Part shown: positions 16,009 to 25,890 of the stretch, piece after piece | Position numbering within the stretch: position 1 is the stretch's first letter | How the letters are laid out: the number at the start of each line of letters is the position of its first letter | Assembly: GCA_017303995.1 (NCBI GenBank) | Contig: JAFLBE010000004.1 | Coordinates: 1 to 64,000 of the forward strand | DNA from: Bacteroidota bacterium | GTDB lineage: Bacteria; Bacteroidota; JABWAT01 | Length of the DNA: 64,000 bases | Direction of reading: 5' to 3' | The notes under the pieces: generated by a model | The model's database searches: none | What the model was told of the DNA's origin: nothing | The model's input: only the letters and a program-made list of their open reading frames with translations | Made by a program: the position numbers and the translations under genes

Positions 16009-17574
16009 TCAAAGGTTATAACGGAGGCCAATAAAATATTGACTCTCATTTTTATATAAGCCGGGATAAAACTGGTCTTGACCAGTTGTGATAATCTTAA
16101 ATTCTGCGAAGAAATTCAATGTAAACCAATGAAAATCTTCAATTTTTAATGAAATATCACTAAAATCGGCCAATTTTGTGTTTAAAATCTGGTCATTATA
16201 TCGCTCAGTGTGATACCGAACACGACCACTGACCCGGTTTTTTTGCCTTTGGGTCAGCCATGACACTTCCAGAAATCCTTCTGCACCCGGTTCAAATGGA
16301 ACCGACTTGACTGAACCGAAGAAAAATTCCTTTTTTAATCCTGCAGTAATTCGTGTATTAAAAACCGGAAACCAGGATAATCTGGCTTCAACCCGATGGG
16401 ATGAAGTGGTTAACACAGAGAAATGCCCAACTGAATCAGGATAAATGCGGTCTTCCGAGTGATGATAATTTGTTCCCGCATTAAAAACCCAGTGTTTTGT
16501 TGGTATCCACTCAAAATCGTAGGTAATATGGTGCCGGTTAAATAGGTCAAGTGCAGCAAAATCCCCAGTTGCAATCCAGTTTTCATTACTTGCCAGAACT
16601 TCAAAACCGGGACGAACAGAAACATATTTCCAGTTTACTTTTTGGTGGGTTTGCCGGGTGTGGAATGATGCAAAACCAGATCCGGATATCCCACTTTCAG
16701 AAGTGTATATTCCTGACCAATTGAAGTACCCGGCAAGGATTCCAATCTCAAACTGGTCACCGGTAAATTCAAACCCGCTTTCGGCAGTAATTGATCCCGT
16801 TTCAGACCGTTTCTGACCTGTTCCCTTCCAACCTTCTGCTGTTGAAATCCAATTCAAAAAAGAAAAATCGAAACTGAATTTTCCTGAATAATTAATTGTA
16901 CCCGTTTCAAAATGAGTTTTACCATCCGTTAAAAAGTGGGAATATCCGGCAGTGACTTCCCACTGGTCACCTGAAACAACGGGATCACTGAATAATTTCA
17001 GACTACCATCAAGCAACCGAAGGGTAACACTGTCAGTTTGGGAGTCTTTTGGATGATGGGCTCGAAATACTCCAGTTCCTGAAAAAGTATAGAACAAGTC
17101 CGGTTGCAATGAACCGGTATTCAGCTGGTTATTTCCGGTAAGAAAGGTGCCGTTGAGTTCCTGTCGTGAATAATTTTTTTCTTTTATCCAAAAACCATTT
17201 CCATTAAACCCAACAAATTGAAATCCAGTTGGATTTTGATATTTCAATCCGCCTTTAATATCCCGGCTATGATTGACTGCACCCCAAACAGACAGTTCAG
17301 ATGGGGGGATAAATCGTTGTCCATAGGTTGGTATAAGATCAGACGGACCAAATAGATCAAGTTCAGGATTCACCATACTTTGTGGCTTTATCTGAATAGC
17401 ATAACGTTTCAGTGGTTCAAGGTGCTGAACCGGATCTTTAAACATTGCATTATCAAAGACAGCCAATGAATCAGACCTGTCTTGACCGTTAACCAATCCC
17501 TGAATCAGGAAAAGGCTAAAGAAAAAGACGACGGGCGTCTTTAACAACCGTTGTTTTAGGGTATTTTTTATCAT
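16009..17574 (-). CDS. Predicted outer-membrane beta-barrel protein
   Basis: 521 aa, unknown family. A signal peptide (LLKTPVVFFFSLFLIQGLVNG) precedes a long series of alternating amphipathic strands rich in aromatic residues, and the chain ends YFIGLRYNL, an aromatic-containing barrel-type terminus. The start overlaps the upstream TPR gene by 59 nt; no later in-frame start would keep the signal peptide. It probably acts with the TPR partner encoded just upstream. Confidence 0.6.
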   Translation of the reverse strand: MIKNTLKQRLLKTPVVFFFSLFLIQGLVNGQDRSDSLAVFDNAMFKDPVQHLEPLKRYAIQIKPQSMVNPELDLFGPSDLIPTYGQRFIPPSELSVWGAVNHSRDIKGGLKYQNPTGFQFVGFNGNGFWIKEKNYSRQELNGTFLTGNNQLNTGSLQPDLFYTFSGTGVFRAHHPKDSQTDSVTLRLLDGSLKLFSDPVVSGDQWEVTAGYSHFLTDGKTHFETGTINYSGKFSFDFSFLNWISTAEGWKGTGQKRSETGSITAESGFEFTGDQFEIGILAGYFNWSGIYTSESGISGSGFASFHTRQTHQKVNWKYVSVRPGFEVLASNENWIATGDFAALDLFNRHHITYDFEWIPTKHWVFNAGTNYHHSEDRIYPDSVGHFSVLTTSSHRVEARLSWFPVFNTRITAGLKKEFFFGSVKSVPFEPGAEGFLEVSWLTQRQKNRVSGRVRYHTERYNDQILNTKLADFSDISLKIEDFHWFTLNFFAEFKIITTGQDQFYPGLYKNESQYFIGLRYNL

Positions 17575-20278
17575 AATCTTTTATCAGTTTCAGGGCAGAT
17601 GTTTTTTTCTTTTCCCTGAGCAGGGACTTTACACTTAATAAGAATATCTGATCTTCAATTTCACGGTCTCCCGGCCAGTTCTTTCTCCAATTTTCACTTT
17701 CAGGAAGGAATTCTTTTGATGGCATCTGATCAGCAAGACGTGTCATTTTTTTGATTTCAATCAACTTTCTCGTGCGTTCAGGGAAGTAAGACCGAACCGC
17801 CTGATAATAGTAATCAAAAGCTTCCCACCCACTCACCTGAGCAGTCCAGAATAAATCCTGATGTAATAATTCAGAATAGGCAAATGAAACCGACTGAAGT
17901 TTCAATGCCTGTTTTCTAAAAAACAGCTCAAGAACTGAATCAGATTTCCCCGCATAAAATCGGGTTAATCCCAAATAAAAATAAAATTTAAGGGGTGCAG
18001 AAACCGGGACAGAACCTTTGTGTATTAAAATCTTGACCTGATTGGTATCCAATCGGGCGTAGTCGCTTAAACTTAATTGATTCCGCAAGAGATCAATATC
18101 GTACTTGTCAATTCTGCCATCTTCAATCCATTTCTCTACCATCAAAGCTGGACGTGAGAAAAATAATTTCTTAACGACCTGACTTTTTATCCAGGCTCCG
18201 TCACGGCTCAGACTTAGGGCAAAAATCTGTTCGCCTATTTCACCTGGATCGTTTGACCGGCCTGACCAAAGTGTTTCATAATTTGCAATTTTTTCACCAT
18301 CAAGTGATGCTGATTTTACAAGCTGAGACCCTGCAGCTAAACCCGTCTGGGCTACCAAAATAAATAAACCGGCGTCATCAAATTGCCTGACAACATTAAA
18401 AACCATGGGTGATAAAACTGCTGACCTAACCGAATCCTGACTCAAATAACGGGATCCGGTTTTAATAGCAAGTGAGAATGATTCCGGAGATTTTAATCTG
18501 ACCAAACTACCCGAAAAAAGGACAGAATTAAGTTCTTTCCGGCTGCCAAGTACATCAATTTCTACGGGAATGAGCCAGTCATCGGCCTGAAATCCATACT
18601 TTGACCGGTAATCCCTTATCCGGTTATTCAAATAGGCATACGAACCACTGGCATACTCTGCAATAATTTGCATAAGTTCGACTGATTCTGGCAGAAAATC
18701 GGGACTAAACCGGTTTAAAATCCGAATATAACCAAGTGAAAGATCCGGCCGGCCGGCTGTTAAGGTCATACGGGCAGCAGAATACATCAATTTATTTTTA
18801 ATTGAATCACTGCCGGCATATCTGATTTTTTTGTCGATCAGCTCTAAACCGGTTCGCTCAAGTCCAATCCGGAAATAATTTTCTGCCTGAATCAGATCAA
18901 TCTGATCATAATAGCTCACATAGCGATCCCGAAACAATGAAATTCTGGTTTGTAAGGTATCATACTGTCCGGTTTGAATAAGTGATTCAAGGCCATAAAG
19001 GAAGGCGTCACTGGCAAGTTTATGACCTTTGAAATCTGAAATAAAACGATCAAACTGTAAAAGTGCATCTTCAAATTTGCCAGATTTAAATAGGGTTACC
19101 CCTGCGTTATAGACAAGTTCTGGCCAGGCAGATTTTTGATTTTCCTGATTAATTCCTACTGCCTGGCGATAAGCCCGTGCAGCATCCTTCATCCTGCCCT
19201 GATCAACGGCAACCTGTGCAACCTGAACCCAAAGTGAATCAAGGCTGAGTTCTGGCTGTGATTCACCGGAAAGCAGGTTTAGGTCTTTTTCAAATAAATC
19301 CCACCGGTTTAATTTCAGGGCAGCCCATAGACGGTGATTTAAATTATATTGGTTTATTTCTGGGGAAAAGGTGAAAACCTGCAGCTTTGCATTCAGAATT
19401 TGATCAACTTGTCCTGCACTTTTCCACAATTCGACCAACAGAACTTTTTTATATGGAGACAGCCAGGAATCTTCAGAAATTTTTTCAAGAACCTGAAGGG
19501 CTCTGTTTTTCTGATTTTCTTTTAGTAAAGCGAATGCAAGCCGGAATCTGATAAAATCGATCTGATAAGATTCAGGATAGAGCGTTTCATACTTTCCAAG
19601 ATTGATAATAGCATCTTTCCACAATTCCATCCGGATGTAAGATTCTGAAATGATCAGCAAACTTTTTTCCTTTTGTTCCTGATCCTGTAACAATGGTTGA
19701 AGCAAAAGCAGATTGTCTATGGCCCGGGCATAATCACCCAGATGGAAATCGCAGTCTGCAACCGAAAGTGAGGCATAATTACCATAAGCAGATTCAGGAA
19801 ACTGACGATTGAAGGCTTCAAATTGAATTTTGGATTCACTCCATTTTCCCAAACGGGCAAGAACATATCCGCGAAGTACTGAGCTGTGTTCAGTCACTTC
19901 ACTGTTACCGTCAGCCATCATCACTGTATCTAGTTCAGCCAGACCCAATTCAAACTGATCATAATCAATTTGGGTTCTCGCCAACCAGTACCTTACCGTT
20001 GTCTGCCAGTTACCTTCAGTTAAAGAAATGAGTTCTCCCAGGAGTGGTGTTGCTTCCTGTAACCGTCCTTGCTGAAGGAACGTCATACTCAATTGCCATA
20101 GCCATGAGGTCCGATCTGGATGAACCAGATAGAATTTTAATTTTTGTTTGAGTTCAGATTCAGAATTGACCCATTGGCCAGAATTAAATAAAAAATCTGC
20201 AGGTGGGGGCAAAGGTTGGGAGTTTGCAGCTGGGATGCCGGCAAAAAAACAAAAAAAGAATGCAAAAATTAGTTTCAT
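17516..20278 (-). CDS. Large exported TPR-repeat protein
   Basis: 920 aa. MKLIFAFFFCFFAGIPAANSQ is a signal peptide; the rest is helical repeats, including NYASLSVADCDFHLGDYARAI-like and ELVYNAGVTLFKSGKFEDALL-like TPR units. It ends KYPKTTVVKDARRLFL. Probably a periplasmic or outer-membrane-associated scaffold. It overlaps DUF92 upstream by ATGA and the barrel gene downstream by 59 nt, so all three are translationally linked. Confidence 0.68.
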   Translation of the reverse strand: MKLIFAFFFCFFAGIPAANSQPLPPPADFLFNSGQWVNSESELKQKLKFYLVHPDRTSWLWQLSMTFLQQGRLQEATPLLGELISLTEGNWQTTVRYWLARTQIDYDQFELGLAELDTVMMADGNSEVTEHSSVLRGYVLARLGKWSESKIQFEAFNRQFPESAYGNYASLSVADCDFHLGDYARAIDNLLLLQPLLQDQEQKEKSLLIISESYIRMELWKDAIINLGKYETLYPESYQIDFIRFRLAFALLKENQKNRALQVLEKISEDSWLSPYKKVLLVELWKSAGQVDQILNAKLQVFTFSPEINQYNLNHRLWAALKLNRWDLFEKDLNLLSGESQPELSLDSLWVQVAQVAVDQGRMKDAARAYRQAVGINQENQKSAWPELVYNAGVTLFKSGKFEDALLQFDRFISDFKGHKLASDAFLYGLESLIQTGQYDTLQTRISLFRDRYVSYYDQIDLIQAENYFRIGLERTGLELIDKKIRYAGSDSIKNKLMYSAARMTLTAGRPDLSLGYIRILNRFSPDFLPESVELMQIIAEYASGSYAYLNNRIRDYRSKYGFQADDWLIPVEIDVLGSRKELNSVLFSGSLVRLKSPESFSLAIKTGSRYLSQDSVRSAVLSPMVFNVVRQFDDAGLFILVAQTGLAAGSQLVKSASLDGEKIANYETLWSGRSNDPGEIGEQIFALSLSRDGAWIKSQVVKKLFFSRPALMVEKWIEDGRIDKYDIDLLRNQLSLSDYARLDTNQVKILIHKGSVPVSAPLKFYFYLGLTRFYAGKSDSVLELFFRKQALKLQSVSFAYSELLHQDLFWTAQVSGWEAFDYYYQAVRSYFPERTRKLIEIKKMTRLADQMPSKEFLPESENWRKNWPGDREIEDQIFLLSVKSLLREKKKTSALKLIKDYDKKYPKTTVVKDARRLFL

Positions 20279-21756
20279 GGTCTGATAAATAGGAGATAGG
20301 CAAATATACCTAAGCCTGAAGCGATGGCGATACTTAAAAAGTTAACACTATCATTGTTGATAATTCTGAAGCCTTTAACAACACGGCCAGACACACCACA
20401 GTGTTCATCTATTTCAGTTTCCCTTCCGCAAATTCTGCATGAAAAATGAACCTGAAAGGCCGAACCGAGAATGCTGTCAATTAAACTGCCCGAAAACCCG
20501 GTTACTACTGCTAAAATCCAGAAATTCCATGGATTTTCAAAATAATAATCCGTCTGAAAAAACAGAACTGATGAAATGGTTACTGCTCCAGCCAACCCGC
20601 CAGCTAAACCCGGAATACTTATTCCACCACTTTTTCCTTTTTCGACCGGCTTCCATTTTAAAATATCAAATGGCTGACCCCTGCCAAACAGTTGGCCAAT
20701 TTCTGTACTCCAGGTATCAGCTGCTGCAGAGGCGACGGCAACAATAAAAATAACATAACTCCATGGCCACATATTATTCATGGCAACAAGGAAAATGATC
20801 AGGGGAACCCCACCGTTTGCCAATACCTGAACCTGATCTCTTGGCCCTGACTTCTCAACAAAATCACCGGCAGATCGTCTTAATTTATGGCTTAGTAAGG
20901 TAAGAAAGCTCGAAAGGACGAAAAACAAAATCAGCGGAATCGCCCACGCCCAACCACCCATTCCTAAAATAATCACAGCCATCAGGAACATGGCAGCTGA
21001 ACCATTTCCCGATAGAAATTTTAACCGCCAGGAGAGCCAGCCAACCGGAAGAATTCCAAAAATAATTATCCATAAACGGGTTACTTCTGCCGGATCAACC
21101 AATAGATAATCGATGAAAAGGGCCGTAACCAGCGGAATGAACAATTTTTCGGTTCCGCCAGCAAAAAGCGCATCAGTTAATGCAGCAACAATTCCGATTA
21201 AGGTTGCAATCTGAACAAGTTCAAAAAAAGTTAGTTTCGATAAAAACCCTGTAAAACCAGCCGCCAGAATAATGAAATAAGCTGTGATCATTAAAGCCGC
21301 TGAACCTTCTGCACTTTTTACCGGATTCAGCCAGTGAAGCGGATGGCTGTTATGCAGATTTCTACCAATCAATGAAGAGAAAGAAGCACCAAGACCAACG
21401 ACCAGCATTGAAACCTGAAGAATCGCCACATCTGTATCCCAGTAGAAAAAGGCAAGAACGGCAAAGCTGACCGGGAAATAGACAGAACCTTTTGAATCTG
21501 CTAAAACCTGAAAAAGAAAATTGAGTTTTCGCGCAAAAAGTGCAATCAGAAAAAAAAGAAAAGCTAAAAGGATGACCAGGTATTTTGATTCAAAGAAGTA
21601 AGGGGAGAGAAAGCAGATCAAACCTGCCAGAATCTGGAAGATTTTTGTTGAGGTAGTAAAAGGTAAAAAACCCGAGCGACCAAGCAGGCTGGCAGTGATC
21701 AGAAGTCCATTTAGCACAAAAAAGGAGACTCCGAACCACAACCAGTCATTGTACAT
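20275..21756 (-). CDS. DUF92 membrane protein with N-terminal kinase-like membrane domain
   Basis: 493 aa, about 13-14 membrane spans in two parts. The C-terminal part (from about residue 240) is DUF92: AAADTWSTEIGQLFGR, KWKPVEKGKSGGISIPGLAGG and FSGSLIDSILGSAFQV are its conserved blocks. DUF92 includes plant VTE6, which phosphorylates phytyl phosphate. The N-terminal part resembles dolichol-kinase or CDP-alcohol-type membrane proteins. A C-x-x-C...C cluster (FSCRICGRETEIDEHCG) near residue 440 could bind metal. Role inferred: polyprenyl or phytol phosphate metabolism, uncertain. Confidence 0.7.
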   Translation of the reverse strand: MYNDWLWFGVSFFVLNGLLITASLLGRSGFLPFTTSTKIFQILAGLICFLSPYFFESKYLVILLAFLFFLIALFARKLNFLFQVLADSKGSVYFPVSFAVLAFFYWDTDVAILQVSMLVVGLGASFSSLIGRNLHNSHPLHWLNPVKSAEGSAALMITAYFIILAAGFTGFLSKLTFFELVQIATLIGIVAALTDALFAGGTEKLFIPLVTALFIDYLLVDPAEVTRLWIIIFGILPVGWLSWRLKFLSGNGSAAMFLMAVIILGMGGWAWAIPLILFFVLSSFLTLLSHKLRRSAGDFVEKSGPRDQVQVLANGGVPLIIFLVAMNNMWPWSYVIFIVAVASAAADTWSTEIGQLFGRGQPFDILKWKPVEKGKSGGISIPGLAGGLAGAVTISSVLFFQTDYYFENPWNFWILAVVTGFSGSLIDSILGSAFQVHFSCRICGRETEIDEHCGVSGRVVKGFRIINNDSVNFLSIAIASGLGIFAYLLFIRP

Positions 21757-21768
21757 GAAAATACCAGA

Positions 21769-22701
21769 TTAAAGTTTCAGAGAAATATTCAAAGCCGGGG
21801 TACGGGTTCCGTCGCCCGAAGGGAGACTGCCTAAAGATAACTGAAGATTTTGATTATGTAAATGTGCTTGTATGGCAGCATTAATTGCCGACACAGAGTG
21901 GTTCATTACGGTAAGAACCAGATAGGTATAAGCAGTGTTGTGCATATCATTGGCTTTGGTTCGCATATTGCGGTAGGAAATATAGAAAGGAGTTGGATTT
22001 TCCATTTTACTTGCGTCTGTGAAATCCGACCAACCAGGATTAAACTGATTATACTTCCCGATAAGTTCATAGTATTGCTGGGAATTATAAGTAGGAAGAA
22101 CATGTGAAAACTTTGCCCTTCCGCCATATTCAAAGACCATTTCACGCTCAAGGGCGTTTAATTCGTTCCACCATGCCCGGTTTCCTGGAGTTTGATCTGA
22201 TTCAGAATTGATGCGTGAGTAAAGGCTTTCAGCCAAATCTTTAGCCTTCTGATCCTGTGCACCTGATGTTTGAGCCAAATCAATCAGATAATCAGCGTAT
22301 TTTCTGACGCTCCAACCATTAATTGGGTCATTGGCAACTTTTTGGTATGCCTTTTCCTGGGAAATTGCCTCACTATCATAGTATAAATAGGCACCAATGA
22401 AAACAACTTCAGCTGCAAAAAAACCAATAGCCGATTTATATGACTCAGTATACCATTCACCGGCACCTGGTAAGACTGCTGAGAAAATGGCCGCCTTCAA
22501 CGGACTTTTGGGTTCATCTTTAAAAAACTCAAACGGATCAGCCAGAACCTGATCTTTATCCCGAAATGAATCCAGGTAAGGATTTTTGGTTAGCTGGGTT
22601 TCTGCATGTTTTAAATAGCCCACATTAATTGGCTGGGAAATTGCAAAGGATACTGCAGTAATAATAAAAGAAACCGATAGAATTAATCGCCGTGATTCCA
22701 T
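21769..22701 (-). CDS. DUF5683-like membrane protein
   Basis: 310 aa. A signal peptide (ILSVSFIITAVSFAISQ) is followed by the block SPLKAAIFSAVLPGAGEWY, resembling the lPGaGqxY core of DUF5683, then a second hydrophobic helix (AIGFFAAEVVFIGAYLYY). The C-terminal third has a helix-rich soluble stretch. Function unknown. It overlaps the upstream BamA-fusion gene by 19 nt and lies 12 bp before DUF92. Confidence 0.55.
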   Translation of the reverse strand: MESRRLILSVSFIITAVSFAISQPINVGYLKHAETQLTKNPYLDSFRDKDQVLADPFEFFKDEPKSPLKAAIFSAVLPGAGEWYTESYKSAIGFFAAEVVFIGAYLYYDSEAISQEKAYQKVANDPINGWSVRKYADYLIDLAQTSGAQDQKAKDLAESLYSRINSESDQTPGNRAWWNELNALEREMVFEYGGRAKFSHVLPTYNSQQYYELIGKYNQFNPGWSDFTDASKMENPTPFYISYRNMRTKANDMHNTAYTYLVLTVMNHSVSAINAAIQAHLHNQNLQLSLGSLPSGDGTRTPALNISLKL

Positions 22702-25700
22702 TTTTCCAATCCTAAATCAAAGTTGAATAACATTCCAAAATGATATTGCCACTCATGGCCATAAGTAACGGTTGATTTGCCAGTCGCCGTTACAAAATTT
22801 TCTGATAGTTTAACATCAAATTGGTCAAATCCGTAGGTACCAGAGAAGAAAATTCGTATTGGCATCAAATAAAAAGCCGTTGTTTCGAGCCTGAGTTCAA
22901 AACCTGCATCTTTTTTAAACTTTCCGCCGTTTTTGAATTCACCATCCCATGCATTACCCAGATCAGTAAAAACAGATCCATATAGACGGTCGAAATAAAT
23001 CATTTTCAAACTTTTGTCGATGTTCTTTATTAATGGGAACCGGTAACTCATCTGAACATGTGCCATATTATATCCGCCAAGGGCGTAAAATGGGTATCCC
23101 CTCATTCCTGAAAATCCACCGGCATAATTGTAAAAAAAGGATTCACCCTTGCCGCCAAAAGTACTGGCCTGACGGATCCAGAAGGTCAATGTATTGTTGA
23201 ACCAGGGTAAGGCAATATGTTCCTTGTAACCTAAACTGTACCTGAGAATATCAAATTTGTCATAAATGGGTTTAATTCTGCCATCCTGCAAATCATAATC
23301 CTTAAGCAGTTCATTTGATTCAGTTCCAACTGTAAAACTTCCCTCACGCCCAACCGGATTTATTGAAGATTCCTTTGAGGGAAGCAATGCCTCAAATACA
23401 TAATTCAGAGTGAAACTGTGACCCATAAAATAGTTGTCAACTGAAGCAGGATACTTGACGGCACCCTTCGATGTTTGAAATACAAAACCCTGCATTTTAG
23501 TCGAATAAAGCGAATAGGCATACTTAAGCGTAACTTGATTTGCCGGGTCAAGCCGGATAATACCACTGAATTCAAACTGGTTCAAATTGTAAATCACATC
23601 AGTTTTTAACAAATCAATACCAACGGTGTCTAAAACCGCATCTTTTGCCTGCCGGGTGAGATTGTAATAATCAATAGCCCATCTGATGGGAATCAGGTTT
23701 TTAAAAAACGGATCTGCAAGGTTGATCCCAAGAAAAATATCACGGTCCCAATCCCTGAAATCACCATCACCACCCGGATTAATCAATGCCCCGGCACTAA
23801 ATTGGATCCAATCAAGCGGGTCACCAGAAAATGCATAGGTTCCAAGTTTTAAATCTCTGCCGATATTGTTGGATAATTTTTTGAAATCTTTATTCCGGAT
23901 ATTGTCCAGATAAGTTCCATTTGATTTAATATAAGAATCAAGACGGATAACCGGGTAAAAAGAAAGTGGGTTTTGGGTTTTCATCCGGTAATCTGAAGTT
24001 CTATAATTTCCCGGTTCAATTCTTTCCTTGTTCAGCGAAAGGGTTTCAACTCCTTCCGATGCCGGATTGTTTACAAATGGATAGGTAACAGTTGGCTTTA
24101 GAACCTTATTCTGAATTGGCAATTTTCGAACTTTAAAACCTTGTCCGGTGAAAACAGAACCTAAAACCTGATTGTCACCAACCGGAAGTCCCTGAAAAAC
24201 ACTTCCTTTGACCTGCGTAATTTGATTTTTTGACCCAGTTTCAAGATTCCAAGCGAAAAGATTGAATATTCCGGTTTCATCTGAAGAAACCAAAAGTTCG
24301 TTTGAAGATATCCATCTGGGTTCCCGGTTGTCATGACCCTTTTTAGGTAGTTCCCTGAAAGTTTTAGTCTGGGTATTGTAAATCATGATCTGCCGGCCAT
24401 GAACCTGCATAAAATCGGCGGCAAGCAATCCTGTTGCAGTATCTAAATCAAGAGTATGAAATTCTGTTTCCGGGTAGGATTCAGTCAGGTTTTCAAATCC
24501 GGTCAGCTCTGGCTTTTCAACCTTAAGCTCAGAAAGATCGACTTTTACTATTGATTTTTCTGCATTCCGGTTACTGATGGCATAAAAAGCCTGTTTACCA
24601 TCCCAGACCGGTGAAAACAACCGGGCCTCTTTCGTCAGCCTGATGGATTCGTTTGCTTTTAAATCCCACAAGTAAATATCAGAAAATTTGGACTGCATTC
24701 GGTTTGGTGCTGAAATCTGGCTATAAAGCAGGTAGCTTTTCCCCTTCCATGAAAAGAACCGGACTCTAGAATTGGCTTTTATTCCATCAAAACGCTTAAT
24801 CTCTTTTCCGGTTGAATCCACCAGAAGTATCACAGATTGCCCGAAATAATCTGATTTTTGGTTTGACCTGATTAAAACGTTCCCGGTTTTTGCATCGTAG
24901 TCATCAGCCCAGTTTGAAAATCCGGTTTCAGAAAAGGATGAGCCTTGGTTTATTTCGGACGCGATAGGTTCAATTTGTTGGGTGTAGTGCTTTTTTAATT
25001 CTTTTACCCAATCCTGATAAATTTCATCTCCCGGTTTCCCGAAAGCATCTTCCATCGCACTGGTAATCGTCAGCAAAGATTTCTTTCGCAGGCTTTTATT
25101 TAGTTTATCAACTGCTGTAAGCCCGTATGTTTTACTCAGGTAAGAAACAAAATTATACCCCTGATTATAAACCGTTTCACCATCAAGAGAAGTTTTATTG
25201 AAACTCATCATTTGCGAATAAGTAAGCAAAGTTGAATCAAGGGTTCTGGCTCTCAGAATCATATCACGGTGTGAATCCCAGTAGTCGAAATAAAGCCCGG
25301 GAACGTTATACTGTGCCGTACCTTCCGCAAGCCAGGCTGGAACGGTTATACTCAACCAAGGAAAGGAAACAAGGCGGTTTGGGTAGCCATACAAAATATC
25401 GGGGCGTCTCACATCTTCGTAACCGAAATATTGAAAATAAAAGGCCGGAATTCGTTTATTCCACTTCATGGCCGCCTGAATCTGAACGATGTGAGTAAAT
25501 TCATGAGAAATTACATCTTCAAGCCAACGGTGGTTACCTCTTAGCGGAAAGTCTAATGCGGTTGCATAAATTTCGATTTTATCATCAAAAAAATAGGCAG
25601 CCCCATTTGAATAATCATCGGTATCTTTAAGAATTAATGTTTGTCTCGATGGATAGTACCCATAAACTTCGCAAACCGGAACATAAATGGAATCATAAAC

Positions 25701-25883
25701 TGCGGCCATCCGTTTTGCCATTTTTTCCAATGGTTCATGGTAAAGAACCGTCGCATATTTCGACTCAAATGTTTTCCAAACCAGGTTTTTATATCCAAGT
25801 GGAAAATAAATCTGAGAAAATACAGAACCAGCCACCAACATTGAAAAAAGGGTGGTAAAAAAGAAAACCCGGAATAATTTCAT
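22683..25883 (-). CDS. Zinc metallopeptidase / beta-propeller / outer-membrane barrel fusion
   Basis: 1066 aa. After the signal peptide (cut near residue 23) comes an MA-clan peptidase domain: SHEFTHIVQ puts HExxH at 127-131 and WLAEGTAQY puts the third-ligand Glu near 187. Residues about 300-620 form a TolB/WD40-like propeller (repeated segments such as LVDSTGKEIKRFDG and DIYLWDLKANESIRL). The C-terminal 400 residues form a BamA/TamA-like beta-barrel ending GMLFNFDLGLEKWNHGD. The enzyme would therefore be tethered at the outer membrane. It follows the M6-like gene by 7 bp in the porU-porV transcription unit. Substrates unknown. Confidence 0.8.
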   Translation of the reverse strand: MKLFRVFFFTTLFSMLVAGSVFSQIYFPLGYKNLVWKTFESKYATVLYHEPLEKMAKRMAAVYDSIYVPVCEVYGYYPSRQTLILKDTDDYSNGAAYFFDDKIEIYATALDFPLRGNHRWLEDVISHEFTHIVQIQAAMKWNKRIPAFYFQYFGYEDVRRPDILYGYPNRLVSFPWLSITVPAWLAEGTAQYNVPGLYFDYWDSHRDMILRARTLDSTLLTYSQMMSFNKTSLDGETVYNQGYNFVSYLSKTYGLTAVDKLNKSLRKKSLLTITSAMEDAFGKPGDEIYQDWVKELKKHYTQQIEPIASEINQGSSFSETGFSNWADDYDAKTGNVLIRSNQKSDYFGQSVILLVDSTGKEIKRFDGIKANSRVRFFSWKGKSYLLYSQISAPNRMQSKFSDIYLWDLKANESIRLTKEARLFSPVWDGKQAFYAISNRNAEKSIVKVDLSELKVEKPELTGFENLTESYPETEFHTLDLDTATGLLAADFMQVHGRQIMIYNTQTKTFRELPKKGHDNREPRWISSNELLVSSDETGIFNLFAWNLETGSKNQITQVKGSVFQGLPVGDNQVLGSVFTGQGFKVRKLPIQNKVLKPTVTYPFVNNPASEGVETLSLNKERIEPGNYRTSDYRMKTQNPLSFYPVIRLDSYIKSNGTYLDNIRNKDFKKLSNNIGRDLKLGTYAFSGDPLDWIQFSAGALINPGGDGDFRDWDRDIFLGINLADPFFKNLIPIRWAIDYYNLTRQAKDAVLDTVGIDLLKTDVIYNLNQFEFSGIIRLDPANQVTLKYAYSLYSTKMQGFVFQTSKGAVKYPASVDNYFMGHSFTLNYVFEALLPSKESSINPVGREGSFTVGTESNELLKDYDLQDGRIKPIYDKFDILRYSLGYKEHIALPWFNNTLTFWIRQASTFGGKGESFFYNYAGGFSGMRGYPFYALGGYNMAHVQMSYRFPLIKNIDKSLKMIYFDRLYGSVFTDLGNAWDGEFKNGGKFKKDAGFELRLETTAFYLMPIRIFFSGTYGFDQFDVKLSENFVTATGKSTVTYGHEWQYHFGMLFNFDLGLEKWNHGD

Positions 25884-25890
25884 GAATTTT

